From: Stereum hirsutum FP-91666 SS1
Taxonomy: Eukaryota > Basidiomycota > Agaricomycetes > Russulales > Stereaceae
Assembly (NCBI RefSeq): GCF_000264905.1
Contig: NW_006763131.1
Coordinates: 1,651,063 to 1,715,062 of the forward strand
Direction: 5' to 3'
Length of the DNA: 64,000 bases
Shown here: positions 47,661-58,936 of the stretch, piece after piece
Numbering within the stretch: the stretch's first letter is position 1
How the letters are laid out: each line of letters begins with the position of its first letter
The notes under the pieces: generated by a model
What the model was told of the DNA's origin: nothing
Databases searched by the model: none
Seen by the model: the letters and a program-made list of their open reading frames with translations, nothing else
Program-made: the position numbers and the translations under genes

Positions 47661-50600
47661 TATCCTTCTGTGTTGACTTTCTCCTAGTATCCCACAGAAT
47701 CCGACCATCACATCCCGGCCATCATCCTTCCACTTCAAGTTCTTCAAGACACTCGAAACCTCAACGGCCCATATTTCGTTCGGCGTACCGCATACTCAAG
47801 CCAAACACTTTCTTGATCGGATACTACATTGATGTTCAACTCTGGCCAAGCACAACGACAATCAAGTTGAGTAGTTCAATGTATCAACTATTGTCACCAA
47901 AGACTTCTCGTTTCTGCAAGATTTCTGCCGGCCGGAGACTTCCTGTTGTTTACGATACCTACAAGAGCTCTGTGAGTGACCCCTATCCGTTTCCGCAAGA
48001 ATGATTGAATATAGGAGGCCGTCTCTTCCGCAATTCCAGCACCCTATCTCATTTCATCGTCGTACAACTGCGTTTCGTGGGTTGGTGAGTTCACATCACA
48101 CTTTTAAGTCGTGAGGTCAGGCCTTCTTGAGTGACAATACACAGCAATATTTTCGCCCGGGGCCTGTCGGTTCGTATAAAAATCCTGTTCCTGTCGCAGT
48201 GGTCACCTTCTACTCTCACCTTCCGTCTTCGAGTCTCGCTAGGTCAGGTCCTTCTTCTCTGCGGACGTTCCACTGGCAAATTCTGCAGGGAGCGGACTAT
48301 AAGGTTCTGACGGTACTGAAAGTGCTTCCTCGAGTCTCGCGACGACGCCACGTTTAACAATAGCCTCTAGTCATCACGGATTGTGCATAAGTATACCAGG
48401 ATGACGTATCTTCTCGCTGACATTCCCCGGCAATTCCGACTTACATCCTATGGACTACTCGCTCGGTCTACCCTCCAGGAATGGCGGGAACCGGAAAATC
48501 TCCTCTTCATAGCCCATGGATCGTTATTATCCGCTCCCGCAAACTATTCTACGATATCTCTGATGAACCTCACACCGCCCGAGAGTCTAGACGATGTATG
48601 CCGTTCTCGACATTCGAGGCTCAAGCGTATCAAACCGCTTTAGACCAAGTTCCTCCATCGCGAGCACTCCGGAGACGAGACCTTTGTCTTAATCGGTATA
48701 TGCAAACAAACAGTTGATGATGTTTCTGCCCTCTATTACTCTATCCCCCACTGTCGCTGACTCGTTCTCAACTATCATCTAGAACGGACATTACCTGAGC
48801 CCTCTTCGACGGATATTACTGGAATAGTCTCAGGCTGTTGCAGTAGCTTATAGACGCTGGACTGCATGGTGCTATGGACAGAGCTCTCGTCATATACAGG
48901 CACGTTCTATATGTGGCCAGATGGTTTTTCTCGGTTTCCACGCCACGATACTGACGCAGCGACCTTCCAAGGTCCATTTATGCAATATTCGTGCTCCAGT
49001 GTACGTAGTTTTACGAGCATCCCTCGCCGTCACCTCTTGTGGTCGCGAGTTTTACACAGCCTTACTGAAGACGCCCTGATTCATTTATTCGCAGGTGTCT
49101 GTGTCCCACGATGCGGGGAACTTAATCGAGCGTGTTCTTCGCCGTCAATGCGGAACATGGCCATTGGATGAAGCCACAGTTTAGGATCCAGCAACTGTAC
49201 GTGTTTTATGTTTCCCTTGTTCTGATATTCCTCGGTCTCAGCCAGAAAACCGGTAAGTCGCATGTGTGGGCGAGGCTGTGGCCATCAGTAGCTACATCAG
49301 TTCTCCTGGCTGCGATATTTGATAGGCTAACACTTTGTAACTAAACGACTAGAAGTGGAAGAGTAGCGACGGAACCAGGGTAATGAAAGTTCGACGGAAA
49401 CACTCAAGGGCTTATTCCTGTAGCCTGCTAAACATTTAGTCACCTTATACAACACAGAGATAATGCTAATACATAAGGGCAAGAAGAGATGATTGGTGAC
49501 AATCGATGGTGGTTGAAGTCGTCATCTTGGTTTGTGGCGCAGACGTGTGAAGAGAGCGAGCCACCGTTTGTGCCAGATATCAAGAAGACGTCTAAGGAAG
49601 GCCCTTTCAACGCGACGCTGTCCATGAGTATGAAATGCTTAGCTTTAGGGAAGTGCATGCGAACGCCGTGAGTCAACTTGATCTGAGAGCCCGAGTTGAC
49701 AAGAACGCGGCGCGCCACATCGAGGGACGAGGCCGGCCGATGCCGCCGCCTAGGACAAGACCAAGACGAGGTTAGCCGAAGACCTGACAAGACGACCTCG
49801 AGAGACGACGACCCTGTCATCGTCTTTTGCCCTCTTCCACCGTTCTTCGAAACTCTGCAGCGCTAGCGAGGCTGGGGCTGCGATCTCGCTTGTCACCTGG
49901 GATTCTCGTACCTACTCGTTGATATACAGTTCCCTCCAGCTCTGACCACTGGTATCACGTCTCGCTCCGCCCAAGTTGAACTTCCACTTATCTCATCCGT
50001 CAGCGAGGGATAACCTCCGTGGTGAGCACAAACCAAAATCCTCTACAAGGGCATGGTCAGAAAGACCCATACCAAACATCTCTCTTCCTCGCCCTTCCTA
50101 CCTCCCGTTACTGTCTGCGCGTACGCCTCCCGCTACGGACACCCAGCAAGAAGCTGACAGGGACGCTGAGAAGCACATGCTGTTACAGGATCTTGTAGGC
50201 GCTGGAACGCACAGCGTCTTCAGCATTACCGCTAGTGTGGGCTTCTTCGAGATTCTACGGTATGTAGTGACAGTCCTTTGCTTAGCACCCTGCTCTCACT
50301 TTCCGATGTTTGAACGACATACCTTTATCTTGCCGGTCGAAGCATTGCTTCGATGTACGTCAGCCCACGAGTAGTCATGCCTCTGTCATCCACCAGTTTC
50401 TTTATCGTCGGGGAACCATTTCGCTTCATCTAAGGCGTCAGGCGGCTACTCTCGAGGAAAGCGACCTTCTGAAGCAAATCCTCTACAGCCCCCTTGACGC
50501 GATCGAGGTACTCCACAAGATGCGGGTCTTTTACGGAGGTGTACGCCCGAACAAGGTCCCATTTATTGGCCACTAAATGGAACACGTCCCGGTAGACAGA

Positions 50601-52805
50601 GAACACGTCTTTTACAGTACCAGACCTCCGTATGTCTGCTAGGCTCGCCGTATTCATCGCTCTAGGTGCGTTCTTTGCACGAATAATCTGCCGTGGATCG
50701 GCAAATTCCTCCTCATTTCTCCTCTGACCTGATGCTGGAAACTCTGGCCGGGCGCTGTGTGGCCTTGTCCCATTGTTTCAGAGTTATTGTGGACCGATAC
50801 CTGGGCGTGATGTTTTATAATGATCATGGTCATCAACGGCTGCATTTCATAGGAGACGGCTTCCCCATCAGACAAACACTCATTCGCCTCCTTACACGCA
50901 CCGTCTTCGTAGCTTCCCTCGCGGATACCAGTATCTTGCCCCGTCGTGTAGTCGTGCTTGAGCGCAGCCGTCGTATGACATTCGAGAACATACAGCTTGG
51001 AATCAATCATCCTTGGTCGTCTTGCTTACTTTTCAACGCCAACGCTCGGTCGCAGTGCGTGGGATAGAAACCCCCATGTACCAGGAGGACCAGAGCTCTT
51101 TGTGCTTACAACTAGGCTATTGGTTGTGTGCTCCAGTCGGACGACGTTGAAGAGCTGGGCACCTCCTGGAGATGACTTTTCTTCGTCAAGTTCATTGCTC
51201 GAGCACACACATGTAGATACAGGGGAGGCCATAATGATGATCGAGGAAGATCATAAATTTATTATGGTCAAATGAACTATCTAGGAATGACGAGGAGGTG
51301 GTGGCGCGAACGGTACATACTTTAGGGAGAGTGAGAATGTCACTCGTGAGAGTAGACCGGGCAAGTGACGATCATACTCGAAATCAAAGTATCACTCACC
51401 TGCCTTTCATGTTTCTATGCCGCCCTGCGTCTTGCACAGGAACAATAGAAATCCTGTGAGTGCTCACCTTTGATGGGAGTGTCGGGAACTCGACGTGATG
51501 TCTTGTAGATAGTGCGTATATATCCTACGTATTGGGAACTCCGTGAATGTCGCGCCGCGCTCAAGTCTGCTCACTCGACCTTAGGGATATCAGCGATACC
51601 CTCGCTATATTTCCTGAGTCCATACCGCCATGATCAATGCTATCTTCCGTGCGTGTAGTTACTTCGACTCCTTCTCAGATCCACTACCGCATTATGGACG
51701 CTCCATCGAACGACAGACTCCCTCACCATGGACCGTACAAGAAAAATTGAGCTCAAGAACGTACCTTTGCTGTCGCTTACCTCGAGCTTACCCTCTGTCT
51801 TTGTGGCTCTCCATCTGAAAGGACGTGTCCTGTGCTTCGTCTCCATCTTGCAGTCGCCCCTTCATCAACCTTGCTGAGTTGCTTGTAGATCTTTGTTGTT
51901 TCGCTCGCCAGGTAGAGAACTGATGGGCGTACCTTCGCTGTCGATTAACGTCTGGCTGCCTTGGCGGGACCTTTACCTGCTGCAGAGGCTCTTGCACATG
52001 CTCAGAAAGACGTAGGCGTTTCACGCTTCACATCATGCTCCCCCTCTCGGTCGTTCGTCAACGAATCCTGAGCGCTCGAATCTTGTTCTAGGTTCTTCTT
52101 CGCCCGGCCCCGGATGGAGATTCACATATTCAGAGACGTCTTCTAGTCTCTGTAACATTACCTTAGCCTCCGTTCCGTATCGGTCCTATGCATGCTCAGA
52201 ACACGCTCGGACTGCCTTCTACATCAATCTATCTCTCTATCTCTTCAGTCACCCGCGGCTGACTCTTGATGTACCTGGGTACTAGCTTCGTGGCGTCTTC
52301 ACTCTGATGGGCTGGAGCTCTAACCGATTGACGGGATGCTGGGAGTGGGTCTCGATCATGATCTGGACGAGACGAGGGCAGAGACTTATCGTTGTGCTTT
52401 CCTCCACCAAAACTTAACGCCATCCTCAAATTCGCACCCTCAGGCTCATCAGACTCTAATCTTGCGCACAGTTCTACGGTTCGCGCGATGTGATGTGTAT
52501 CTTCGACGATTGTGTTGTTGGACGTTGAGGGAAGGGGACAGCGCAACGTATAATTCACGGAGGACGACTCGGACGACGGAGGATGTACTTGGCTTGGCTT
52601 TCTTGAACGTTGCACTTGGAGCTTGGTCTTGAGGGTCGATGGAAGCGTTCGCGCATGAAATTCGACTTGTAGGGGTAGCAGATCTTGGGTCTTGATGTTA
52701 TCGGAGCTTGATGGGTGTTCGATCGCGTCTAGATGAGGGAGATGATACTGCAGGACTATGAGCCCGCGCTGAAAAATGATGCTGAGTATAGTAAAATGGA
52801 CGGTG

Positions 52806-52975
52806 AAAGATGATGCAAGTTGCGGCAAAGTAAGAGAGCAAGATACGACGGCGAAAGCAAGAAAGCGAAAGCGAACACAAAGCAAGACGGAAAGATGATG
52901 CAAGATGCGGCAAAGGAAGAGAGCAAAACACGACGACGAAAGGAAGAAAGCGAAAGCGAACACAAAGCAAGACGG
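52806..52975. repeat. 85-bp tandem duplication
   Basis: Two copies, 52806-52890 and 52891-52975, starting aaagatgatgcaag and ending cacaaagcaagacgg, with a handful of mismatches. A further start (aaagacgacgag) follows. Confidence 0.85.
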
Positions 52976-53200
52976 AAAGACGACGAGATGACACGGCAGA
53001 AATACATGAGAGGGAGGGATACATGATGCCGAGGAAAGATGAATGATGTGAACGGGAAGACAGACAGTGTGAGGTACGCGCGCACCACGAAAATACATGC
53101 GGGACTAGAGGATACAGGACGACAAGTGGTGCGCGTAGAATTGAAAGTGGTTGAGAGTAAAGCAGGAGCACAGAAAGAGATAGGCCATGCTGACGGTGAG

Positions 53201-53440
53201 GTGGATTTACGCCTCATTCGACGTCGAGATGGGAGTATGAGATGAAAAAGGAAGATGAAGACCGGAGAACACAGACGGAGAGGCGGATTTACACCTCCTT
53301 CGACGTCGTATGCTGGGGCTCCATGAATAGAAAGATGGAAGTGAGAAAAGATGTAAGATGAAGATCGGACAACACAGACGGAGAGGTGGATTTACACCTC
53401 CTTCGACGTCGTATGCTGGGGATCCATGAATAAAGACAGG
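53201..53440. repeat. three-copy dispersed tandem repeat, units about 80-100 bp
   Basis: Copies start near 53201, 53283 and 53386. Each has ggatttacacctccttcg followed by acgtcg (first copy ggatttacgcctcattcg), and the second and third share tatgctggggctccatgaat almost exactly. The array ends about 60 bases from the HD1 stop codon, so it probably lies in the 3' UTR. Confidence 0.85.
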
Positions 53441-53499
53441 TATAACAAGACGAACGGAGAAATCGAAGAACGAAGAAAAGGGATGATAGACTCAACGGA

Positions 53500-55916
53500 C
53501 TAGGTGGAATCTGTAAAGAGACTGCACCACTCCTGTAGTTGCATGTCCTGCAGCTGATCGATCGAAATGGGGTCCCAAGAAGGAGTCATGGATGTCGGCT
53601 GGGTCGGCATCATCAACATCTCCATTAACGCGTTGGTAGCAACGTCGTCGTCAGGCTGGCTTGCAAAGGATTGCTCGAAGAAGGGGAGATCTGACGGGAA
53701 TGGTAGAGCAGGTGGCGCGAACGCGGCCAAGTCGAACTGCGGGACGGTATTCATGTCGAAGTCGAGGTTAGAGGCATCAAATCCATGGATACCAGGGTAA
53801 CCCCCTGTGATCCAAGGTGGCTCGCCCTTTGCCCCCGTCCCATCAAGTCCGCCCATGTTCGCAAACACTTCGCCCTGGTTCCATCCCATCCCACTCCCAT
53901 AGACCTCGTTATTTGGCGTCTGAGGACTACTCGTTCCGCTCCCACTTCCGTCCGATCCAGTATCCATCGCAGAAAGCTCAGGAGGCCGAGTACCAAACAC
54001 CTCGAGAATGGACTCGCATACCGTCTGCAGCTCGTGGTCCAGGGCCGCAGCAGAAGATGGGGGAGGTGGCGAAGGTATCGATGACGATAATGGGAAGGAG
54101 CTGGGTGGATTGGTGTCGATCGTGTCTTGTGTGGGAACGGGAGGGTAGTGCATAAAAGAGTCGAACGACTGGAAAGCCGACGAGGGTGGCATAGACTCGC
54201 TAGGCCACTGAGCTGCTACAGAGGTGAACTGACCGTTGGACCAATCGCTAGGAAGGAAGAGCTCCGGTACGGCAAATGTATGCTGGTAGGGAGGAGGTTC
54301 GGGGGCCACTTGAGGACAAGAGGGACTAGACAGGTATCGGGGCCGCTTGTGCCCTGGCAATGTGTCATGCTCTGACTCTGGTGGACGACGCTTGCGACTG
54401 ATGGGAGGTGGTGGAGGCAACGGAGGAGATGAAGGAATTGAAGGCAATGAGGTGACCGGAGCAGATGAGGGTGGGGTAGTGGAAGAGGCCAAGGGTGATG
54501 GTTTTCGGTGCTTGGGCCCGTTGGCACTGGACGCGGAAGATGGAGTGATGGAACAGGAGGCCAAAGGTGACGGTTTTCGGGGCTTGTGTCCGTTGACACC
54601 GAACGAGGCAGGCGGGGTGATAGAAGAGGAGGCCGAAGGTGATGGTTTTCGGGGCTCGTTGACACCGGACGCGGCAGGCGGGGTGATAGAAGAGGAAGCC
54701 AAAGGTGACGGTTTTCTGGGCTTGTGTCCGTTGACACCGGACGTGACAGGCGGGGTGGTAGAAGACGAGGCCAAAGGTGACGGGTTTCTGGGCTTGTGCC
54801 CGATAGCACCGGACGTGGAGGGTGGGGTGATGGAGGAGGATGAGGCCAGAGGTGATGACACTCGGGGTTTATGCCCGTCGACACTTAACGCGGGTCTGCG
54901 TGAGTTGAAAGAGCGTTTTTTAGGTTTTGATTTGATCTTGGCTAATAGCACTGGCTTCAATGGCGACGGCTTGGAAGGGTCAAGCCTGGGAAAAACAATG
55001 GTCTGTGATTGCCTCGTGCAGATAGAATGTTCAAAACATACCTTGATCTCTTCAAGGCTCTTCCATCAATAGAGACGGAGGGCGAGGCGTTCTCCGCTTC
55101 AGTAGCTTCATCGACACGACGTTTACGGCCGGCGATGGGAGCTGGTGGTGTAGTATCTTCGTCTTCGTCTTCGCCGTGGACGCTGGGGAATGCTGCGGTA
55201 GAAGGGACATTGCTCTTTGCCACAACCTTAGGATAAGGAGTCGGTTTTGGTGAGACGAGGGCTTCAGCCTTGGACTTTATGGAGTCGAATGCGGATTGAA
55301 CACGCGCCGGGAGAGGGTGTGAAGAATCAACGTGGAGATATGCGCGACGTGCAGCTTCAACTGCCGCAGGACGAGAGCCACCAAAATGAGTACGAATGAG
55401 GGTAGTCCATCCGACTTGTTTTCGTAGCTCAAGGAAGGATTTGGTTATGGTAGCAACAGAGCGAGATGTCGCGGAGGATAAAGACGTCAAGGTAGCATCT
55501 GAGGGATAAGGGTCATGTATATTCTCCAGAAACCAAACTAGGGCGCCATCCGTCTTGCTCCGCTACAGTGATACTCATCAGGTATTGATTTAAGTGGAAG
55601 AAACTCAATTGCTCACCTCCTTGACGTTACGAGACTTCCTTTCGATAGCAGATAGTAGTTGTGTTCGTTGCTCCTTCTCAACAGAGTCAAGCCTAAGAAA
55701 ACTGCCGGATAGCGTCGCAATGATAGAGGCTGTGGAGTGAGCTAACTGGCTGAGCTCTTCGTCCACGCCGTTCAGACGACATTCGTCTTCGAAGTCTGTA
55801 GAGAGATGCAACCAGTCCTTCTGGAAGCGGTGAAGAGATGAAGGGCCTCCAGCAATCGCAGAAAATATGTTGTTCTGCGCTTGTTGCAGGCGCATATGAA
55901 GGTTATGCTGTACCAT
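53500..55916 (-). CDS. HD1-type homeodomain mating-type protein, degenerate homeodomain (cassette 2)
   Basis: About 768 aa: exons 55916-55617, 55562-55042 and 54985-53500. The N-terminal 100 residues form the helical partner domain (LSQLAHSTASIIATLSGSFL). Exon 2 starts with an HD1-class homeodomain at residues about 101-165: GALVWFLENIHDPYPS in helix 1 and loop, KSFLELRKQVGWTTLIRTHF in helix 3 and following, then SRPAAVEAARRAYL. These flanks are diagnostic of HD1 proteins, but helix 3 reads SFLELR in place of WFxNxR (Ser142, Glu145). An acidic EDEDEDTTPPAPIAGRKRR linker and two basic clusters follow. Residues about 285-425 are six tandem 24-aa repeats (GHKPRKPSPLASSSITPP core). The tail is Pro-rich and acidic. 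A start further upstream at 56096 is open, but 55916 matches the paralogue. Confidence 0.75.
54485..54910 (-). repeat. coding minisatellite, six units mostly 72 bp
   Basis: Unit starts (gaggcc on the plus strand) at 54485, 54557, 54629, 54695, 54767 and 54842, so spacings 72, 72, 66, 72 and 75 bases. All are multiples of three, preserving the HD1 frame. The 66-bp unit lacks the Gly-His-Lys part of the protein repeat. Confidence 0.9.
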
Positions 55917-56150
55917 CGCTGGTATGGATGTGAGATGGCGGGCTCGCTCGCGGGCGAGGAATGGTGGTGTACAAAGCGCCTTTGTCGTCAGATACGAGTG
56001 GACAAAGGAGCGGAACCTGAATTGATCATGCCGAACCGGCGCCGGAGCGACAAAGAAACGGCGGAAGCTGTTTCTCACGCGGATGAACATACTCAATGCT
56101 ATATTCGTATTATCCGTTCACAGCTGTCCGCTACCGCCGTCGTATGGACT
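55917..56150. promoter_or_regulatory. divergent promoter of HD cassette 2
   Basis: 234 bases between head-to-head ATGs, close to the 216 bases of cassette 1. GC-rich with a gcgggctcgctcgcgggcg near-palindrome at about 55939-55957. Confidence 0.5.
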
Positions 56151-58289
56151 ATGGCGTCGACCCCGCACACAAATTCTATCGATACTGTCTGGCGTTCTAT
56201 CTCTGCTGACAGTGACAGCCTCTTTCAACTTGCTACCAAATCTCCCCACTCTTGTACTATCGTGTTTCCTACTGTTAATCCTCAGGCCTCCCTAACGCTT
56301 TCGGTTTCCTTGAAATTTCCGGCTCCACTTAGCATCACACCAGATTTTATTTCCTTAGGCGTACGATACGATATCGCAGAGCTCCTCTCGCTCAATTATC
56401 TTCGGGCCGTCCACGACGTGAAGGACCTGTACGAAGAACAGTACGATCGCACAAATTATACATGCGCTCAAATTGCAGCGGTCGCCACTGGAACCTTAGT
56501 ACCAGATATTTTGTCTCGTCTTAAAGACGGCTTTATCTCGAGATATATGGCACTACAGAGCTCGTGGGCACACGAGGCGCTTTTTATGGTGCAGAAATGG
56601 CTGCTCGTAAAGAGCCTCAATTCTCGAGCATCGTGCCCAGTGAGCCATAATTTCTCTCATCGGTTTTCCGAGTGTTGCCTCACGTCCTCTTAATATCAGA
56701 CGGAAGACCTATTGTCTAGATTTATGATACAACATAAACAGACCCTTATCTCTGCAAGGAACAGTGACTCTTCGGTGCGAAGTCTTACTGGGTGTGCCAC
56801 CTTACGACTTCTCAATCAACGTTCTAATTACGATACGTCTCAGGTATCTTCTCAACCATCTTGGAAGGCACCGTCTCAGACACCTCCAGTGAGCATTACT
56901 GGTTGATCTTGACTTTTTGTCACCCCATAGCTGACTTTCTATCAGCCACATGTCTCCGCGACAAAAACTCCATTGGTCTTCGAAGCACACTGGCAGGAAC
57001 ATGACTCTTCTTCGCTGCCAGCGCCCAAGATTCTCAAGCATTCTGCCCTCGCGATCCTGTCGCCGCACGACTACGCCGAGTCTCGCACACGGTACTCTGC
57101 GCATGTCGTCGATCTAGCCGATTCTGTTAATGCAATGCATGATATATGTCTAAATATGCCTGCACCACCAGCCTCTTCCACTCCAGCCCCGGCGACAAAA
57201 GGACGACGCAGGAAGCTAGCTGCCTTGCCGAAAAGGTCTATCAAAGAGGCGACGTCTCCTTTGTCTGCACCTACTCCCACGCCACAGCCATCGGAGTTCC
57301 AATTCAAACCCAGCGAACCGAACTTGCTTCCATCGTCGACCCTGCATGCAAAGTCGATATTTGCTACAGATGTTTCTCATTCTTCAAGCTCGGTATTCTA
57401 CCCCCTTACTCCTCGTGCGCCTGCACCGTCATCATTTTTGTCGCTTGCGCTCGCCAAGGACGGGCCATCGATCACATCGGCGGTGTCTTCCACACCCCAC
57501 GCAACTTCTACTTCATCTCCTACAACAGACATGTCAGCTGTGTCGCGGCCATCTAATGCTCATCCTCTCTTCGGGAAGCCCGCAATGATGCCCCTTCCAT
57601 CAAGACGTACGTCCGGGCACTCCGAAGTATCCACTTCGCAGGATCAGTCCTCAAGACCATCTGTGGTATTGGACTCGTCGTCTATAACGCGCATGTTACC
57701 CCCGATATCCGTCGCATCCGACGAATCGGAGGGCTTTGCGACTGTATTTGATCATCCATCCACCCTGTCTTCATCACAACCGTCCACAGATTCCTCTCCT
57801 CTATTGCCAGCGTGGTCACCCACCTCGCCGCCACCTTTGAAAGGCCGACGGCGCAAGGTTGCACCACTTCCCTCAAGGCATCTCGCCAATGAGCCAACGT
57901 TCCCAACTTTCAACGAAAAGTATTCAAGAGAGCCATCCTTTACACCTACCTCGCCCCCGTCGCGCGCACCGTCCCTGGAACCTGCCTTCTCAGACGCCTC
58001 AAGCTCGCCCGAGCCCGACACCCTTCCTACCCCACCTTCGTCGCCACCTGGGTTCTCGTTCTCGTCCCCTGTTATCCTCAGTCCGGAATCGCATGTTTCG
58101 GAGCCACTCTTGTTTTCCCTTGCAAAATCTCGCTCGGAGCACGACAACGGCGGATTCCACTTCGGATCGCCGCCACCTACATCGAAGCCTCTTCAAAAAG
58201 GAAGGCTTGACTTCGGGTTCCCCTCCATTGACCAGACCCTACAGGGGTCATCTGCATCGTTCTCGTTCTCGTTTGATCGACCATCATGA
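56151..58289 (+). CDS. HD2-like mating-type protein, homeodomain not recognisable (cassette 2)
   Basis: About 673 aa: exons 56151-56639, 56700-56888 and 56946-58289. Exon 1 is 489 nt, identical in length to the cassette 1 HD2 exon 1, and encodes a similar helical domain (LSITPDFISLGVRYDIAELL then SLNYLRAVHDVKDLYEEQYD). Exon 2, where the homeodomain is expected, is only 63 codons and has no WFxNxR in any frame. Exon 3 has DLADSVNAMHDICL, comparable to DIDMLSQSIANTHI of cassette 1, then two basic motifs GRRRKLAALPKRS and GRRRKVAPLPSRH inside a Ser/Pro-rich tail that ends SASFSFSFDRPS. HD2 partners normally supply the main DNA-binding domain and HD1 the nuclear signal; here that division seems lost. 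Assignment by position and paralogy. Confidence 0.6.
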
Positions 58290-58936
58290 ACACTATACTA
58301 CTGGCCTGTTCTCTAATCGCATCGCCCCTTGCTGGCCCCATGTATCTCAACACAAACATCATCTCTGTACATTGCTCATACACATCATCGCACATACACA
58401 TCATCGCACGCATTCGTATTATATCGCCTCATAATGCCTCATACTATCTTTATACTTGCCTCCTACTTCATTATCGCTTTCCCTTTTTCTAATGCCTCTA
58501 CTTTCTTGTCTGCCATTTTATTCCTATCATTATTATGTTCTTCCGTCGCCTGATCCGTTCCTGCTGCTTTTTTTGTCTCGTTGCTTCCCGCATCGTTCTG
58601 CATCATCCCGCATTTGTACCAGCACCCCATCATGGCTCCTAGCATCTGTATCGTCTGTACGCATCCCTCATCGCATTTCAGCATTCGTCTCGCATCATCG
58701 CAGACATCATCACCATCCCAACCCCTCGAGCGCTACCCTCAATTCGTCCACTTCAAGATCAAGCTTCAGATCCTCAAGCTGCAAGCGTCAAATAAAGCCG
58801 AGGTGCGATATCAAGTCCATTGTCGAGCAAGCACTACCGAAGACCGCACACATATCCGACAACACGCCCAAATTGGTGGTACAGATCATCGTATTACATT
58901 GTCTGTTCTTCCCTGCGATCTCTTTCCGTCAACTGA
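58290..58936. other. pyrimidine-rich spacer, HD2 and bfg 3' ends
   Basis: About 650 bases with short cacatcatcgca-like repeats around 58.33-58.42 and 58.6-58.7 kb. Convergent 3' UTRs. No gene. Confidence 0.5.

Larger units (their letters stand above)
46585..53499. other. gene-poor spacer between the two HD cassettes
   Basis: About 6.9 kb without a supported gene. 46.9-47.7 kb is pyrimidine-rich with minisatellites; 52.75-53.45 kb is purine-rich with other repeats. Between them are short frames, including a 75-codon minus-strand frame at 50430-50657 and a 124-codon plus-strand frame at 50693-51067, which look partly protein-like but cannot be joined into a family. A decayed HD cassette or other degenerated gene is possible but not shown. 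Confidence 0.45.

Noticed and set aside
47138..48004. 288-codon plus-strand open frame
   Set aside because: It runs through 10- and 20-bp minisatellites and pyrimidine-rich sequence; the Cys/Ser/Ile-rich product has no domain.
48478..48510. GMAGTGKS-like P-loop on the plus strand, as in NACHT proteins
   Set aside because: The frame around it has no further NACHT features and ends soon; most likely chance.
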